Source: Sulfurimonas sp. (GTDB taxonomy: Bacteria > Campylobacterota > Campylobacteria > Campylobacterales > Sulfurimonadaceae). From it: DNA of 50,591 nt. A program made the translations under genes and the position numbers. The stretch lies in the NCBI RefSeq assembly GCF_028694605.1, contig NZ_JAQVKP010000016.1, forward strand, positions 1 through 50,591. Reading direction: 5' to 3'. A model generated the notes under the pieces. It worked only from the letters and a program-made list of their open reading frames with translations. It had not been told where the DNA came from and ran no database searches. Positions within the stretch are counted from its first letter, which is position 1. Every line of letters starts with the position of its first letter. This document shows positions 33,060 to 41,575 of the stretch, piece after piece.

Positions 33060-33733
33060 ATAAAGCAAGACATATCGCCATCATCATGGATGGAAACGGA
33101 CGCTGGGCAGAGCTAAGAGGGCAAAAGAGGGTAAAAGGGCATGAGGTCGGCGCAAAAGTCGTAAGAACTATCACCGAATTTTGTGCAGCCGACAGTGACA
33201 TAGAGCGATTGACTCTCTACGCTTTTTCAACAGAAAACTGGAAAAGACCAAGACTTGAAGTTGAGTTTTTGATGAAACTGCTCCAAAAATATCTTGATAA
33301 TGAGCTAGAAACCTATCTTACAAACAATATCCGCTTTGAGCCTATCGGAGACATAAGAGCATTCTCGTCATCTTTACAAAAAACCATCTTTGAGGTGAAA
33401 GAGAAGACTGCCCATTGCGATGGACTGGTGCAGTCTCTTGCACTCAACTACGGCGCACATGATGAGATTCTGCGTGCCATCAACAGAGTAAAAAAATCTC
33501 AAGAAGACATAACCGAGGCAATGCTCTCCAATGCGCTTGACTGCAAACATAATGTTGATTTGCTTATCCGCACAGGCGGAGACCATAGACTTTCGAACTT
33601 TTTACTTTGGCAAGCGGCATATGCGGAACTCTTTTTTAGCGATACTCTCTGGCCTGATTTTACGACTGTGGAGCTGGAGAAAATTTTAAAAGATTTTACA
33701 AAAATTGAGAGACGCTTTGGAGGGCTTAAGTAA
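33056..33733 (+). CDS. uppS: Undecaprenyl pyrophosphate synthase
   Basis: cis-Prenyltransferase that makes the C55 carrier lipid for cell-wall synthesis. IIMDGNGRWAELRGQKR (catalytic aspartate about residue 12), TLYAFSTENWKRP and RTGGDHRLSNFLLWQAAYAE (binding residues for IPP) are present. Length 225 is slightly short but normal in Campylobacterota. The start overlaps coaBC by 4 bases (ATGA); its stop overlaps the peptidase start by one base. Confidence 0.96.
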   Translation: MNKARHIAIIMDGNGRWAELRGQKRVKGHEVGAKVVRTITEFCAADSDIERLTLYAFSTENWKRPRLEVEFLMKLLQKYLDNELETYLTNNIRFEPIGDIRAFSSSLQKTIFEVKEKTAHCDGLVQSLALNYGAHDEILRAINRVKKSQEDITEAMLSNALDCKHNVDLLIRTGGDHRLSNFLLWQAAYAELFFSDTLWPDFTTVELEKILKDFTKIERRFGGLK

Positions 33734-34548
33734 TGGAACTCTTTGGCGCTTTTATATTTGGCATGCTTTTTGGCTCTTTTTTAAATGTTGTTATCTTGCG
33801 TCTTCCAAAAGATGAGAGTGTCGTTTTTGGCGCATCACACTGCCCGACATGTAACCATGCGCTCAAACCATGGCATAACATACCTCTTTTTTCATGGCTC
33901 TTTTTACGTGGAAAATGTGCTTTTTGCCAAACAGAAATCTCGGTGCAGTACCCTGCTATCGAACTTCTCTCCGGTCTGATTTTTTTTCTTATAGCCGCAA
34001 AAATGGGAGTGAGTATCCCATCTCTTTTAGTAGGTTTTAGCTTTTTAACACTCCTTGCACTCTCAATGATAGACTTTAAGTACAAAATGGTGCCCGATTC
34101 GCTCAATCTGCTTGCGCTCATCTTTGCCATCTTTGGAGCATGGAGCCTTGGCGGCATCGCAACAAACTTCCAAAACGCCCTGCTCTTTGCGGGTGGATTT
34201 ACACTGCTTCGCTTTACGCTCTCTTACATTCTTACGGCTTTGGCGCACAAAGAGGCAAAAAAAACTATTACGCCATGGACTAAAAACTACCACACATACC
34301 CGTTTGTTGAGGCGATGGGAGAAGGTGACATTATGGTAGCAGCTACGATGGGAGCGCTTCTTGGAGTTAAACTTACGCTTGTTGCTGTTTTCCTCTCGGC
34401 ATTGCTAGCTCTTCCGGTAATGCTTTTGGTTATGCAAGGCTCTAAAGAGGAGCAGAGAGTTCCTTTTGTCCCTTTTTTGGCTTTGGCAACATTGATAGTC
34501 TATCTTTACGACTCGCCAATTTTAAGATATATCGAGGCTTCATACTAA
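33733..34548 (+). CDS. pilD: Type IV prepilin peptidase (A24)
   Basis: Inner-membrane aspartic peptidase that cleaves and methylates type IV prepilins or pseudopilins. The N-terminal GSFLNVVILRLP is followed by the zinc-binding C-x2-C...C-x2-C pair (HCPTCNHA and KCAFCQTE). Hydrophobic helices fill the rest. The two catalytic aspartates are in SMIDFKYKMVPD and EGDIMVAA. Length 271 is typical of PilD/GspO. No pilus operon is visible here, so the substrate genes lie elsewhere. Second-to-third position in an overlapping operon. Confidence 0.92.
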   Translation: MELFGAFIFGMLFGSFLNVVILRLPKDESVVFGASHCPTCNHALKPWHNIPLFSWLFLRGKCAFCQTEISVQYPAIELLSGLIFFLIAAKMGVSIPSLLVGFSFLTLLALSMIDFKYKMVPDSLNLLALIFAIFGAWSLGGIATNFQNALLFAGGFTLLRFTLSYILTALAHKEAKKTITPWTKNYHTYPFVEAMGEGDIMVAATMGALLGVKLTLVAVFLSALLALPVMLLVMQGSKEEQRVPFVPFLALATLIVYLYDSPILRYIEASY

Positions 34549-35567
34549 TGCATATCCTTCAAAACTACATAAAACAGTCTCTTTCACTTATTTTTTTATC
34601 TATCTTTTTACCGCTTTTTTCCATTGCTTCTATCGTTTTTCTCATCAAACTTGCAACTTATACGGCGGTTATTCAACTCTCCATTTTAGAGATGGGCAAA
34701 CTCTTTCTTTTTATGCTTCCCGAGCTTCTTTTTTATACACTGCCTATCTCTTTTTTTGTAGCTATAACGTTGGCGCTTTTTAAACTCTCAAATGACAATG
34801 AAATCATTGTTGTTTTTGCCCTTGGCATCCATCCTAGAGTTATTTTGCAGACACTTTTTAAACCTGCGCTCTTTCTCTCGCTTCTTCTTCTTTTTAACTT
34901 TTTTGTTTTATTGCCGCATGCAAAAACTTTGTCAAATAATTTTCTCTCTTATAAAAAAAGCGAAGCAAAATTTAACCTATCAGCCTCAGAATTTGGACAT
35001 AAATTTGGTGAATGGCTTTTGTATATAGGCAAAGAAAATAAAAACGAGAGCTATGCAGATGTTATCTTGTTCAACAAAAATCAGGACGAAGAGGTTCTTA
35101 TCGGAGCAAAAAAAGCGGAGATTATCAATGATGCGGGTATCTTGAGACTTAAACTAAGCTCCGGCGAGGGGTACAGCTACTCAAAAGAGAAGTTCACGCA
35201 GATAGATTTTGAAACTATGTTTATCAACGACACAATGAAAACAAATCTTGAAAAGTACGAAACACCGCTAGAGTACTGGTTTCCAGATACTCACTCCGCC
35301 AAAAAAAGAAAAATGCTTATAGCAAACATACTCTTTAGCCTTTTTCCCCTTCTTAGCCTCTATTTGGCAGCAACTATCGGAATCGTACATGCAAGACATC
35401 AAAAAGGGAAGATTTTTCTCTTCTTGTTTACAGGAATTATCATCTACTACTCTCTCGCTATTGCTCTTCAGCTCGTCATATTTGCCTATACTTTGCCGGT
35501 TTTGATTACTGGATGGCTTATCGTAACCTACACACTCTATAAAAAAACAATCGTGGCCAAGTTTTAG
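34548..35567 (+). CDS. LptF/LptG-family LPS export permease
   Basis: Membrane subunit of the LptB2FG lipopolysaccharide transporter or a relative. There are three N-terminal TM helices (about 10-30, 50-75, 95-120), a periplasmic beta-jellyroll-like domain (about 125-245) and three C-terminal helices (about 255-335), the YjgP/YjgQ layout. Length 339. It starts one base into the peptidase stop (TAATG) and its TAG stop is followed directly by the truA ATG. Whether it is LptF or LptG cannot be settled from sequence alone. Confidence 0.88.
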   Translation: MHILQNYIKQSLSLIFLSIFLPLFSIASIVFLIKLATYTAVIQLSILEMGKLFLFMLPELLFYTLPISFFVAITLALFKLSNDNEIIVVFALGIHPRVILQTLFKPALFLSLLLLFNFFVLLPHAKTLSNNFLSYKKSEAKFNLSASEFGHKFGEWLLYIGKENKNESYADVILFNKNQDEEVLIGAKKAEIINDAGILRLKLSSGEGYSYSKEKFTQIDFETMFINDTMKTNLEKYETPLEYWFPDTHSAKKRKMLIANILFSLFPLLSLYLAATIGIVHARHQKGKIFLFLFTGIIIYYSLAIALQLVIFAYTLPVLITGWLIVTYTLYKKTIVAKF

Positions 35568-36278
35568 ATGAGATGCGCACTTACAATTGCATATAACGGA
35601 ACACATTTTTTAGGCTCTCAAAGCCAAAAAGAGTCAAAAAACACCATTCTTGGTGCGCTTGACGCAGCATTCAAAAAACTGGGCATTGAAACAAAAATAG
35701 TTGCAAGCGGACGTACGGACAGAGGCGTTCATGCAACAGGGCAGGTTTGTCATATAGACGTACCGCCATACTGGAGCAACCTAGAAAAACTTCGCCTATC
35801 CGTTAATAAAATAGTCGGACCATCCATCTTGATAAAAAAGATAAAAAGCGTAGATGAGACTTTTCATGCAAGATACGGCGCAAAAAAAAGAGTTTATCGC
35901 TATATCATCAAAAATGGCAGCAGTAACCCTTTTGAAGAGAGTTTTGTTACTTTTTTAGAAGATGTTGATTTTGCTCTGCTTCAAGAGAAAATAAAACTCT
36001 TTTGCGGCACATTTGATTTTAGATTTTTTATGAAAAACGGCAGTGATGTCAAAAGTACAACAAGAACCATCTATAGGGCTTTTGTCTATAGACACAAAGG
36101 CTACATCATCCTGACCTTTGAGGCAAACGGTTTTTTACGAAGTCAGATACGACTTATGGTCGGTGCTCTTTTTGCACTTAACTCTGAACAAATTATAGAG
36201 CAGCTTGAATGTAAAAAAAGATACAAAATCAAACCCGCACCAAGTAACGGGCTTTACTTAAGTAAAATCAAATACTGA
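35568..36278 (+). CDS. truA: tRNA pseudouridine(38-40) synthase TruA
   Basis: Converts uridines 38-40 of the tRNA anticodon arm to pseudouridine. The catalytic aspartate is in ASGRTDRGVHATGQV (D53), with the YRYIIKNG and FLRSQIRLMVGAL motifs downstream. At 236 residues it is at the short end of the family. It starts immediately after the lptF stop and ends the coaBC operon, facing the minus-strand 7TMR-DISM/GGDEF gene with 3 bases between stops. Confidence 0.95.
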   Translation: MRCALTIAYNGTHFLGSQSQKESKNTILGALDAAFKKLGIETKIVASGRTDRGVHATGQVCHIDVPPYWSNLEKLRLSVNKIVGPSILIKKIKSVDETFHARYGAKKRVYRYIIKNGSSNPFEESFVTFLEDVDFALLQEKIKLFCGTFDFRFFMKNGSDVKSTTRTIYRAFVYRHKGYIILTFEANGFLRSQIRLMVGALFALNSEQIIEQLECKKRYKIKPAPSNGLYLSKIKY

Positions 36279-36281
36279 TTT

Positions 36282-37055
36282 TTATACCTCTTCAACCCTG
36301 TTTTTGCCATTTGTTTTGGCAAGAGCAAGTGCTTGGTATCCTCTTTTCATAATATCTTCAAGAGTGTCATCTCTTTTGCTTGACGTCACTCCAAAACTAG
36401 CCGTTGCACTTCCCACAAAGAAGAATTTGCTTTTTTCGATTAACATTTGAAGATGTTTTGCTGCTATAAGTATATTTTGCATATCTGTCTCCGGACACAC
36501 GACAAGATACTCAGTCTCACTCCATCTTCCCACAGTATCAAGATAGCGTACATGGTGCATCAAAAGATCCGCCATCTCTTTCATCAAAGAGTTTCCTACC
36601 TCACGGCCATGCTTATCATTGATTTCTTTTAAGCCATCAATATTGATAACTATAATGCCAAAACAATAGTCATAACGTTTCGCTCTATGAAGTTCATTTG
36701 TAAGAATCTCTTCTAGTTTTGCTTTGCCGTAAAGCCCTGTTGTCTCATCCTTAGTTGTTACTTTTTCATACGCTTGACTCATTTGTAAAAGTTCAGCTTC
36801 AAGTCTTGTTATCTTTCGCTCAAATTTTTCATTTATCTCTCTTAACTCTTTTTTTGAGAGATTAAGTCTGTCTGAGAGTTCATGCTCCTTTTCAACTTTG
36901 GACGCAAACTCTGCCTCTTCATCTCTAATACGCTCAACCAAGGCGGATGAAATCATCAAAATATTTAAAACTGCCATAAGTGCAAATAAATCATAAAATT
37001 GATAACTGTAACCAATAAAGCCTAGAGCCGTTAAAAACGCTACAAGCTCACCCAA
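36282..37055 (-). CDS. GGDEF half of an interrupted 7TMR-DISM receptor
   Basis: C-terminal half of a receptor gene separated from its N-terminal half only by one in-frame TGA (37068-37070). It begins with the last membrane helix (ALGFIGYSYQFYDLFALMAV), a coiled coil (about residues 45-100) and a GGDEF-like domain of about 160 residues. The domain starts DETTGLYGK and has IDGLKEINDKHG, but the active site is RWSETEYLVVC instead of R-GGDEF, so it is catalytically degenerate. The TTG used as start is only the first possible initiation codon after the TGA; independent translation is unproven, and no convincing ribosome site is visible. Confidence 0.7.
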   Translation of the reverse strand: MGELVAFLTALGFIGYSYQFYDLFALMAVLNILMISSALVERIRDEEAEFASKVEKEHELSDRLNLSKKELREINEKFERKITRLEAELLQMSQAYEKVTTKDETTGLYGKAKLEEILTNELHRAKRYDYCFGIIVINIDGLKEINDKHGREVGNSLMKEMADLLMHHVRYLDTVGRWSETEYLVVCPETDMQNILIAAKHLQMLIEKSKFFFVGSATASFGVTSSKRDDTLEDIMKRGYQALALAKTNGKNRVEEV

Positions 37056-37067
37056 CCCCAGAAAAAT

Positions 37068-38051
37068 TCATGCAAAAAGCAGATAAAGCGCTCCTGAAAT
37101 CTTCTCTTTATATGCCTTCGCCGAGAGATAAAAAAGAAAGAGAAAGATTAGCGATGCAAGAGCTGCAAAAAAGTAAACAAGAGCATTACTCTCAATTATG
37201 AGAAAAAGTAGTCCAAAAACAAGGGTTGCAGCTATAAAAACAGAAACGTATTTCCCTAATTTGGGAAAGTTCTCTTTGATTTGAAAAAAATGATTTACAA
37301 AAAGAAGTGCAGCTAAAAAACTAAAGGCAACCGTCAATGGAGCAAGAGTGCTATTGTGAAAAAAAAGCTCTCTATTGTAACCATAGTACGTTCCCATCAA
37401 GAAAAACAATCCGATAAGATAAAGACCATAATAAAGATAGTTTCTATTTTTAAGCGCTATGAAGTTGATAAAATTGTATAAAATCATAATAAGCATAATA
37501 CCAATCAAGATACCGTTGAAAAGCAGCGTATAGTTTAGGCGCTGCGTGGCACCTTGTTTAGAATGTAGCATCGGTGCAAGGATGATGGCATTTTGGCTTT
37601 TTATTTTGATGTAAATCGTTGCTTTTTGCATCGGTTGAACAGTAAAAGGTACAAAAAAAGAGCGTGCACCGTTATACGGGTTGAGGGCATAAACCTCTTT
37701 ATCCTTCTGCGCAAACGCTTCCATGGTATCAATCCAAGGAACGGGCATCTCAACAGTACCGTCAAAGTGTTTTTTACTCTCATTTACCACACTAAAACGA
37801 ATCCAAATAGTCTCATTTGTGTAGCCATTTGCTATAGATTGTGAATCGGCAGGACGAAAATTATCTGCAAAAGAGTCTTGAGAGACTGCTTCATATCTAA
37901 AATGGTTTTGTGCATCAATAAAAAGTTCAGAGTGCGGCGTGAGGTTTATCTTATCACTCTTTTCATCTATCTTAAGAGCTTCTAGAGCAAAAATTTGTGT
38001 GGAAAAAATAAAAAAAATAAAAAATAAAAAAAACTTATAACTATTCCGCAT
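37068..38051 (-). CDS. 7TMR-DISM sensor half, interrupted before its last helices
   Basis: Signal peptide (residues about 1-22), a periplasmic 7TMR-DISM extracellular domain (about 40-165) and a series of membrane helices (about 175-325). The domain typically has seven helices; this reading frame stops in the seventh region at ALYLLFA-TGA. Reading past the TGA in the same frame gives IFLGLGELVAFL, the next helix, and then the GGDEF part at 36282-37055. In family members this position is usually tryptophan (TGG), so one G-to-A change may explain the stop. The combined gene of about 590 codons would span 36282-38051. Confidence 0.75.
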   Translation of the reverse strand: MRNSYKFFLFFIFFIFSTQIFALEALKIDEKSDKINLTPHSELFIDAQNHFRYEAVSQDSFADNFRPADSQSIANGYTNETIWIRFSVVNESKKHFDGTVEMPVPWIDTMEAFAQKDKEVYALNPYNGARSFFVPFTVQPMQKATIYIKIKSQNAIILAPMLHSKQGATQRLNYTLLFNGILIGIMLIMILYNFINFIALKNRNYLYYGLYLIGLFFLMGTYYGYNRELFFHNSTLAPLTVAFSFLAALLFVNHFFQIKENFPKLGKYVSVFIAATLVFGLLFLIIESNALVYFFAALASLIFLFLFYLSAKAYKEKISGALYLLFA

Positions 38052-38158
38052 TAAAAAAATCCTTCGTGAACATATGCTACCACATTGACATTAAAAGTTT
38101 ACTTTTTTTAAAGCATATTCCATAAAATGCCCATGTACTCATGAATGATGGATTATAG

Positions 38159-38164
38159 TATAAT
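38159..38164 (+). promoter_or_regulatory. -10 element inside the longer version of the next ORF
   Basis: TATAAT, giving a start site near 38171. It lies inside the codons that follow the earlier ATG (38145), so the short form starting at 38193 is preferred. Confidence 0.55.
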
Positions 38165-38192
38165 TCGCATAAATATCTTAGAAGGACTCCCT

Positions 38193-38930
38193 TTGCAAGC
38201 ATTTGGAAAGTTTTTTACAAAATTTGACCACGAATATCTAAAAGAACACTATATCTATATCCCAAAAGAGAATGAGCAAATCACGGTCGCAGAGCTTGAA
38301 GAGATGCTTAAAAACAGACGTAAAACCGTCATAGGAACTATCTTTTTATACAACCCTGCCCTCGCACCTGTCGGATACAACACAAATACAAGACTCTCGG
38401 CGCAAGGATATCTTTTTGATGAAAAGTTCTGCTCTCTTAGCTTTGACAACCACCACTATCTTTTTGCCTCTGCACTCAAAGATGAAAACTACAAAGGAAA
38501 ACTTGTAGAGATAAAGTATCTCTTTAGCCTCAATAGACCAGACATAGAACCAACCTCTGTTTTAGAGACTTTTGATGATGATTTGGACAAATACCCAAGC
38601 GCACAGCTTACCCGCTACGACAAAGAACTCAACTACTTAGACTATCTCAACATAAGATTAAACGGCAAGTTTGTATTTTTTGCATGGGGAAATAAGTTTG
38701 ACAGACACCATAAACATATCATCGCCTATGCAAAAAACATAGCGGCGCAAACGGCAAAATTGGGCAAAGCCATCGGATTTATGCATGACGCAAACTACGA
38801 TGCACACGAAGCTGGGGAGATGGGACTTTTTCTCCCTGCACTTGCAACCGGAAAATTTAAAGATGTACGTGCAAATGCCTTTAAAAAGGCATTTTCATCA
38901 TTTCCTCCTATGATTATAAAAACATCATAA
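38193..38930 (+). CDS. Uncharacterised soluble protein
   Basis: No family recognised. The 245-residue product lacks signal peptide and membrane helices and has scattered charged segments. A histidine-rich stretch lies at NKFDRHHKHIIAYA, and HDANYDAHEAGEMG near the C terminus could bind a metal, but this is speculation. TTG start chosen: GAAGGA lies 7 bases upstream, and the perfect -10 hexamer at 38159 sits inside the longer alternative that begins at ATG 38145. Monocistronic, convergent with glyS. Confidence 0.6.
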   Translation: MQAFGKFFTKFDHEYLKEHYIYIPKENEQITVAELEEMLKNRRKTVIGTIFLYNPALAPVGYNTNTRLSAQGYLFDEKFCSLSFDNHHYLFASALKDENYKGKLVEIKYLFSLNRPDIEPTSVLETFDDDLDKYPSAQLTRYDKELNYLDYLNIRLNGKFVFFAWGNKFDRHHKHIIAYAKNIAAQTAKLGKAIGFMHDANYDAHEAGEMGLFLPALATGKFKDVRANAFKKAFSSFPPMIIKTS

Positions 38931-38941
38931 GAAAAAACTAG

Positions 38942-40963
38942 CTAGATAGTTATCTCTTTAATCTCTGCGATTTTGGAGATACTTTTATAGATAGAGGCAA
39001 CAAGTGCCTTTCTGTTGGTTCTTATGCGCTCATCTTCCGCATTTACCATCACATCGTTAAAAAACGTATCAAGTTCGCCCTTTAAACCAAAGAGTGCATC
39101 AAGCTCCTCTTCATAACTCTCATAAACACGCGTGCGTACCTCGTTATATCTTCTAAAGAGCGCCTCTTCTGCATTTTGCTCAAAAAGAGCTGGGTTCATC
39201 TCTGCAATGTTTGCAAGGTCGATATCTTTAGTTATGTTTGCAACTCTTTTAAAAGTAGAGAACGATTCGCCGAACCCTTCACTCTTTGCCAAGTTATCAA
39301 GTGCTTCTATCTTTTTGGCAATACTAAGCAGCTCTCTCTCACCGGTCATAAGCACGGCTTCGATAATGGATGGGTTGACTTTGAAGTACTGTCTGATTCG
39401 CTCAAGGAAAAAAGCTTCAAGTTTTGCAATATCAAAAGATTCATACCCCTCAGCCAAAAGCTTGAGCATTGCAACGATGTCAAAAGAGAGGTCATGTTCT
39501 TTTGTGATTCTTACAAGCCCATTTACCGCACGGCGAAGCGCAAAAGGGTCACGTGAGCCTGTCGGAATCTGGTTGATACTAAAGAGTGCCAAAAGCGTAT
39601 CTAGCTTGAGGCTCATGGCAACGATAGCGCTCATCTTTGTAGATGGAAGTGCGCTCTCCTCGCCGTTTGGAAGATACTGCTCTTTTATTGCAGTCGAAAC
39701 TGCCGCATTCTCTCCAAGTGCAGTTGCGTAGTAGCTCCCCATCAAACCTTGAAGCTCTGTAAACTCATAGACCATCTCGCTCATAAGGTCGGCTTTTGCG
39801 AGGCTAATGGCACGCTCAAGGTCCTCTTTTGTTGCATCTTGCGGGTTGTATATCTCAAAAAGGGTATGTGCTATTTTTCTCTCACGCTCTATCTTGTCCG
39901 CAACGCTTCCAAGCCCTTTCATAAAGACAACTTTTTCAAGTCCGGTCGTACTCAACCCTTTTTTAAGGTCGTTGTTGTAGAAAAAGAGTGCATCGGAGAG
40001 ACGAGGACGTAAAACTCTCTCATTTCCCTCAATAACTTTTGAAAAATCATTCGTGAGTGCATTGGAGACCACAACAAACTTATTGACAAGCGCACCGCTT
40101 TTAAAAACAGGGAAGTATCTCTGATGCTCTTTCATGGAAGTAATGATGACCTCCGGCGGAAGCTGTAAAAACTCAGCATCAAAAGAACCCATTATGGCTG
40201 TCGGATTTTCCGTGATAGCAACAACTTCATCAAGCAAATCGGCATCAATTTCGATTTTTACACCGTTTTGGCTCTCTAGGGCTGCAAAATCTGCCAAAAT
40301 CTTCTCACGTCTTGCTTCCGGAAAAAGGGTTACTCCGCCATTTTCAAGCACTTCAAAGTACTCTTTTGCTCCGCTGATAGCAGTTTTCTCAAAGTTGCTT
40401 ATGCGGTGTACAAAAGTACTTTTACAAGAGCGAACCCCAAATAGTTCCATCTCTACGGATTCATCTCCAAAAAGAACATTTATCCAGCGGATAGGACGGA
40501 TAAAACTCTCTTGCAAACTTCCCCATCGCATAGACTTTCCAAACTCTAAAGATTTTATCCACTCCTCAATGATGCTTGGAAGCAGAAGATACGACGCTTG
40601 CCCTTTGAGTTCTCTTTTATAGTAAAGAACTTCTTTAGCGTCTTTTAGGGCGTGAGAGATTTGGCTCATCTCCACACCGCATTTTTTCGCAAAACCAAGT
40701 GCTGCGGGAGTAGGCACGCCATCTTTGTAAGCAACACTTAACGGTGCGCCAAAAAACTCCTCGCTGCTGTCATCTTGCATACTCTTAAACTCTCTATGCC
40801 AAAAAACAAGGCGGCGCGGTGTGTAGTAAAACTCAAACTCACACAAAAGGGAGTTTTTTTCTAAAATAGCAGCATATTTTGTCTCAATATTTTTTAGTTC
40901 TTTTAAAAGCGGGATTGCCGGAAGCTCTTCTACTCCGACCTCTATCAATAGCGGCTTTACCAT
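38942..40963 (-). CDS. glyS: Glycyl-tRNA synthetase beta subunit
   Basis: Charges tRNA-Gly as part of the alpha2beta2 enzyme; the alpha gene glyQ is not in the window. The family N terminus LLIEVGVEELPA is followed by the conserved EFFGAP, KMSAIVAMSLKLDTL and GSRDPFALRRA blocks, and a C-terminal DALR anticodon-binding region. The chosen ATG (MVKPL) gives 673 residues, close to the family norm; a longer 30-residue extension opens only by chance. Faces the unknown gene at 38193 with about 11 bases between stops. Confidence 0.95.
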   Translation of the reverse strand: MVKPLLIEVGVEELPAIPLLKELKNIETKYAAILEKNSLLCEFEFYYTPRRLVFWHREFKSMQDDSSEEFFGAPLSVAYKDGVPTPAALGFAKKCGVEMSQISHALKDAKEVLYYKRELKGQASYLLLPSIIEEWIKSLEFGKSMRWGSLQESFIRPIRWINVLFGDESVEMELFGVRSCKSTFVHRISNFEKTAISGAKEYFEVLENGGVTLFPEARREKILADFAALESQNGVKIEIDADLLDEVVAITENPTAIMGSFDAEFLQLPPEVIITSMKEHQRYFPVFKSGALVNKFVVVSNALTNDFSKVIEGNERVLRPRLSDALFFYNNDLKKGLSTTGLEKVVFMKGLGSVADKIERERKIAHTLFEIYNPQDATKEDLERAISLAKADLMSEMVYEFTELQGLMGSYYATALGENAAVSTAIKEQYLPNGEESALPSTKMSAIVAMSLKLDTLLALFSINQIPTGSRDPFALRRAVNGLVRITKEHDLSFDIVAMLKLLAEGYESFDIAKLEAFFLERIRQYFKVNPSIIEAVLMTGERELLSIAKKIEALDNLAKSEGFGESFSTFKRVANITKDIDLANIAEMNPALFEQNAEEALFRRYNEVRTRVYESYEEELDALFGLKGELDTFFNDVMVNAEDERIRTNRKALVASIYKSISKIAEIKEITI

Positions 40964-41098
40964 AATACAACTCTCTTTTTTTTTGGCGATTTTATCTCTT
41001 TTTTGCTTTAAGAGTGATTTAGAGGTGTTCTTTATTATATTTCTCTTAAACAATAACTATAGACTATCTTTTATGTTTTTAGTAAATGATTCTAAAGT

Positions 41099-41104
41099 TA
41101 CAAT
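41099..41104 (+). promoter_or_regulatory. -10 element of the superoxide reductase gene
   Basis: TACAAT 32 bases before the ATG; RBS AAGGA at 41128 region. No -35 seen. Confidence 0.4.
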
Positions 41105-41136
41105 GCCATACAAATTAAAAATAAAAAGGATAAAAG

Positions 41137-41523
41137 ATGCCGACAATCAATCGTTATGTAGATATAGATACAGTTGAAAGAGAGAGTAAAAAGGATTATA
41201 TAGACCGTCATTCACCCTTTATCCACTGTGCAGATAGTGCAAAAGAGGGTGAGATGTTTAGCGTAACGGTTAAGATGGGAAACGAATATACACATCCGGA
41301 TGATTTTGACCACTACATCGCAAATATGGCACTTTACAATGGTGAGACACTTTTAGCACGTGCCGACTTTGTTGCGGGTGCGCTTGGCAATATGAAAGCG
41401 CATGCAACTGTTACTTTCAATATCATTCCAACAGGCAGCAAGCTTAAACTTACTGCGCAAGCATACTGCACAAAACACGGTATCTGGGAGTCAGATCCAA
41501 AAGTAGTAGAAGTCACAAAATAG
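41137..41523 (+). CDS. Superoxide reductase (neelaredoxin, class II)
   Basis: Reduces superoxide to hydrogen peroxide at a mononuclear iron. The five expected ligands are present with family spacing: H25, H53 and H59 (THPDDFDHY), C111 and H114 (CTKHG). There is no N-terminal desulforedoxin domain, so it is class II. The E-K pair before the first histidine (EKH in Archaeoglobus) is here D23-R24 (DRHSP). Length 128. The ATG has AAGGA 7 bases upstream. Monocistronic, followed by a strong bidirectional hairpin. Confidence 0.9.
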   Translation: MPTINRYVDIDTVERESKKDYIDRHSPFIHCADSAKEGEMFSVTVKMGNEYTHPDDFDHYIANMALYNGETLLARADFVAGALGNMKAHATVTFNIIPTGSKLKLTAQAYCTKHGIWESDPKVVEVTK

Positions 41524-41540
41524 TCAGACTTCACTAAAAG

Positions 41541-41564
41541 CCTCGCAATGAAAACATTGCGGGG
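41541..41564. terminator. Strong bidirectional terminator
   Basis: CCTCGCAATG-AAAA-CATTGCGGGG, a 10-bp stem (one T-G pair), between the convergent superoxide reductase and chemoreceptor genes. On the minus strand it is followed by CTTTTAG. Confidence 0.8.
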
Positions 41565-41575
41565 AAATCTTCTCT

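Noticed and set aside
38931..38955. Possible terminator AACTA-GCTAGA-TAGTT between the 38193 gene and glyS
   Set aside because: The stem is only five A/T-rich pairs, with no T run.
40134..40622. 162-codon frame opposite glyS, and a similar 199-codon one at 39132-39731
   Set aside because: Both are antisense shadows of glyS with no ribosome site or family features.
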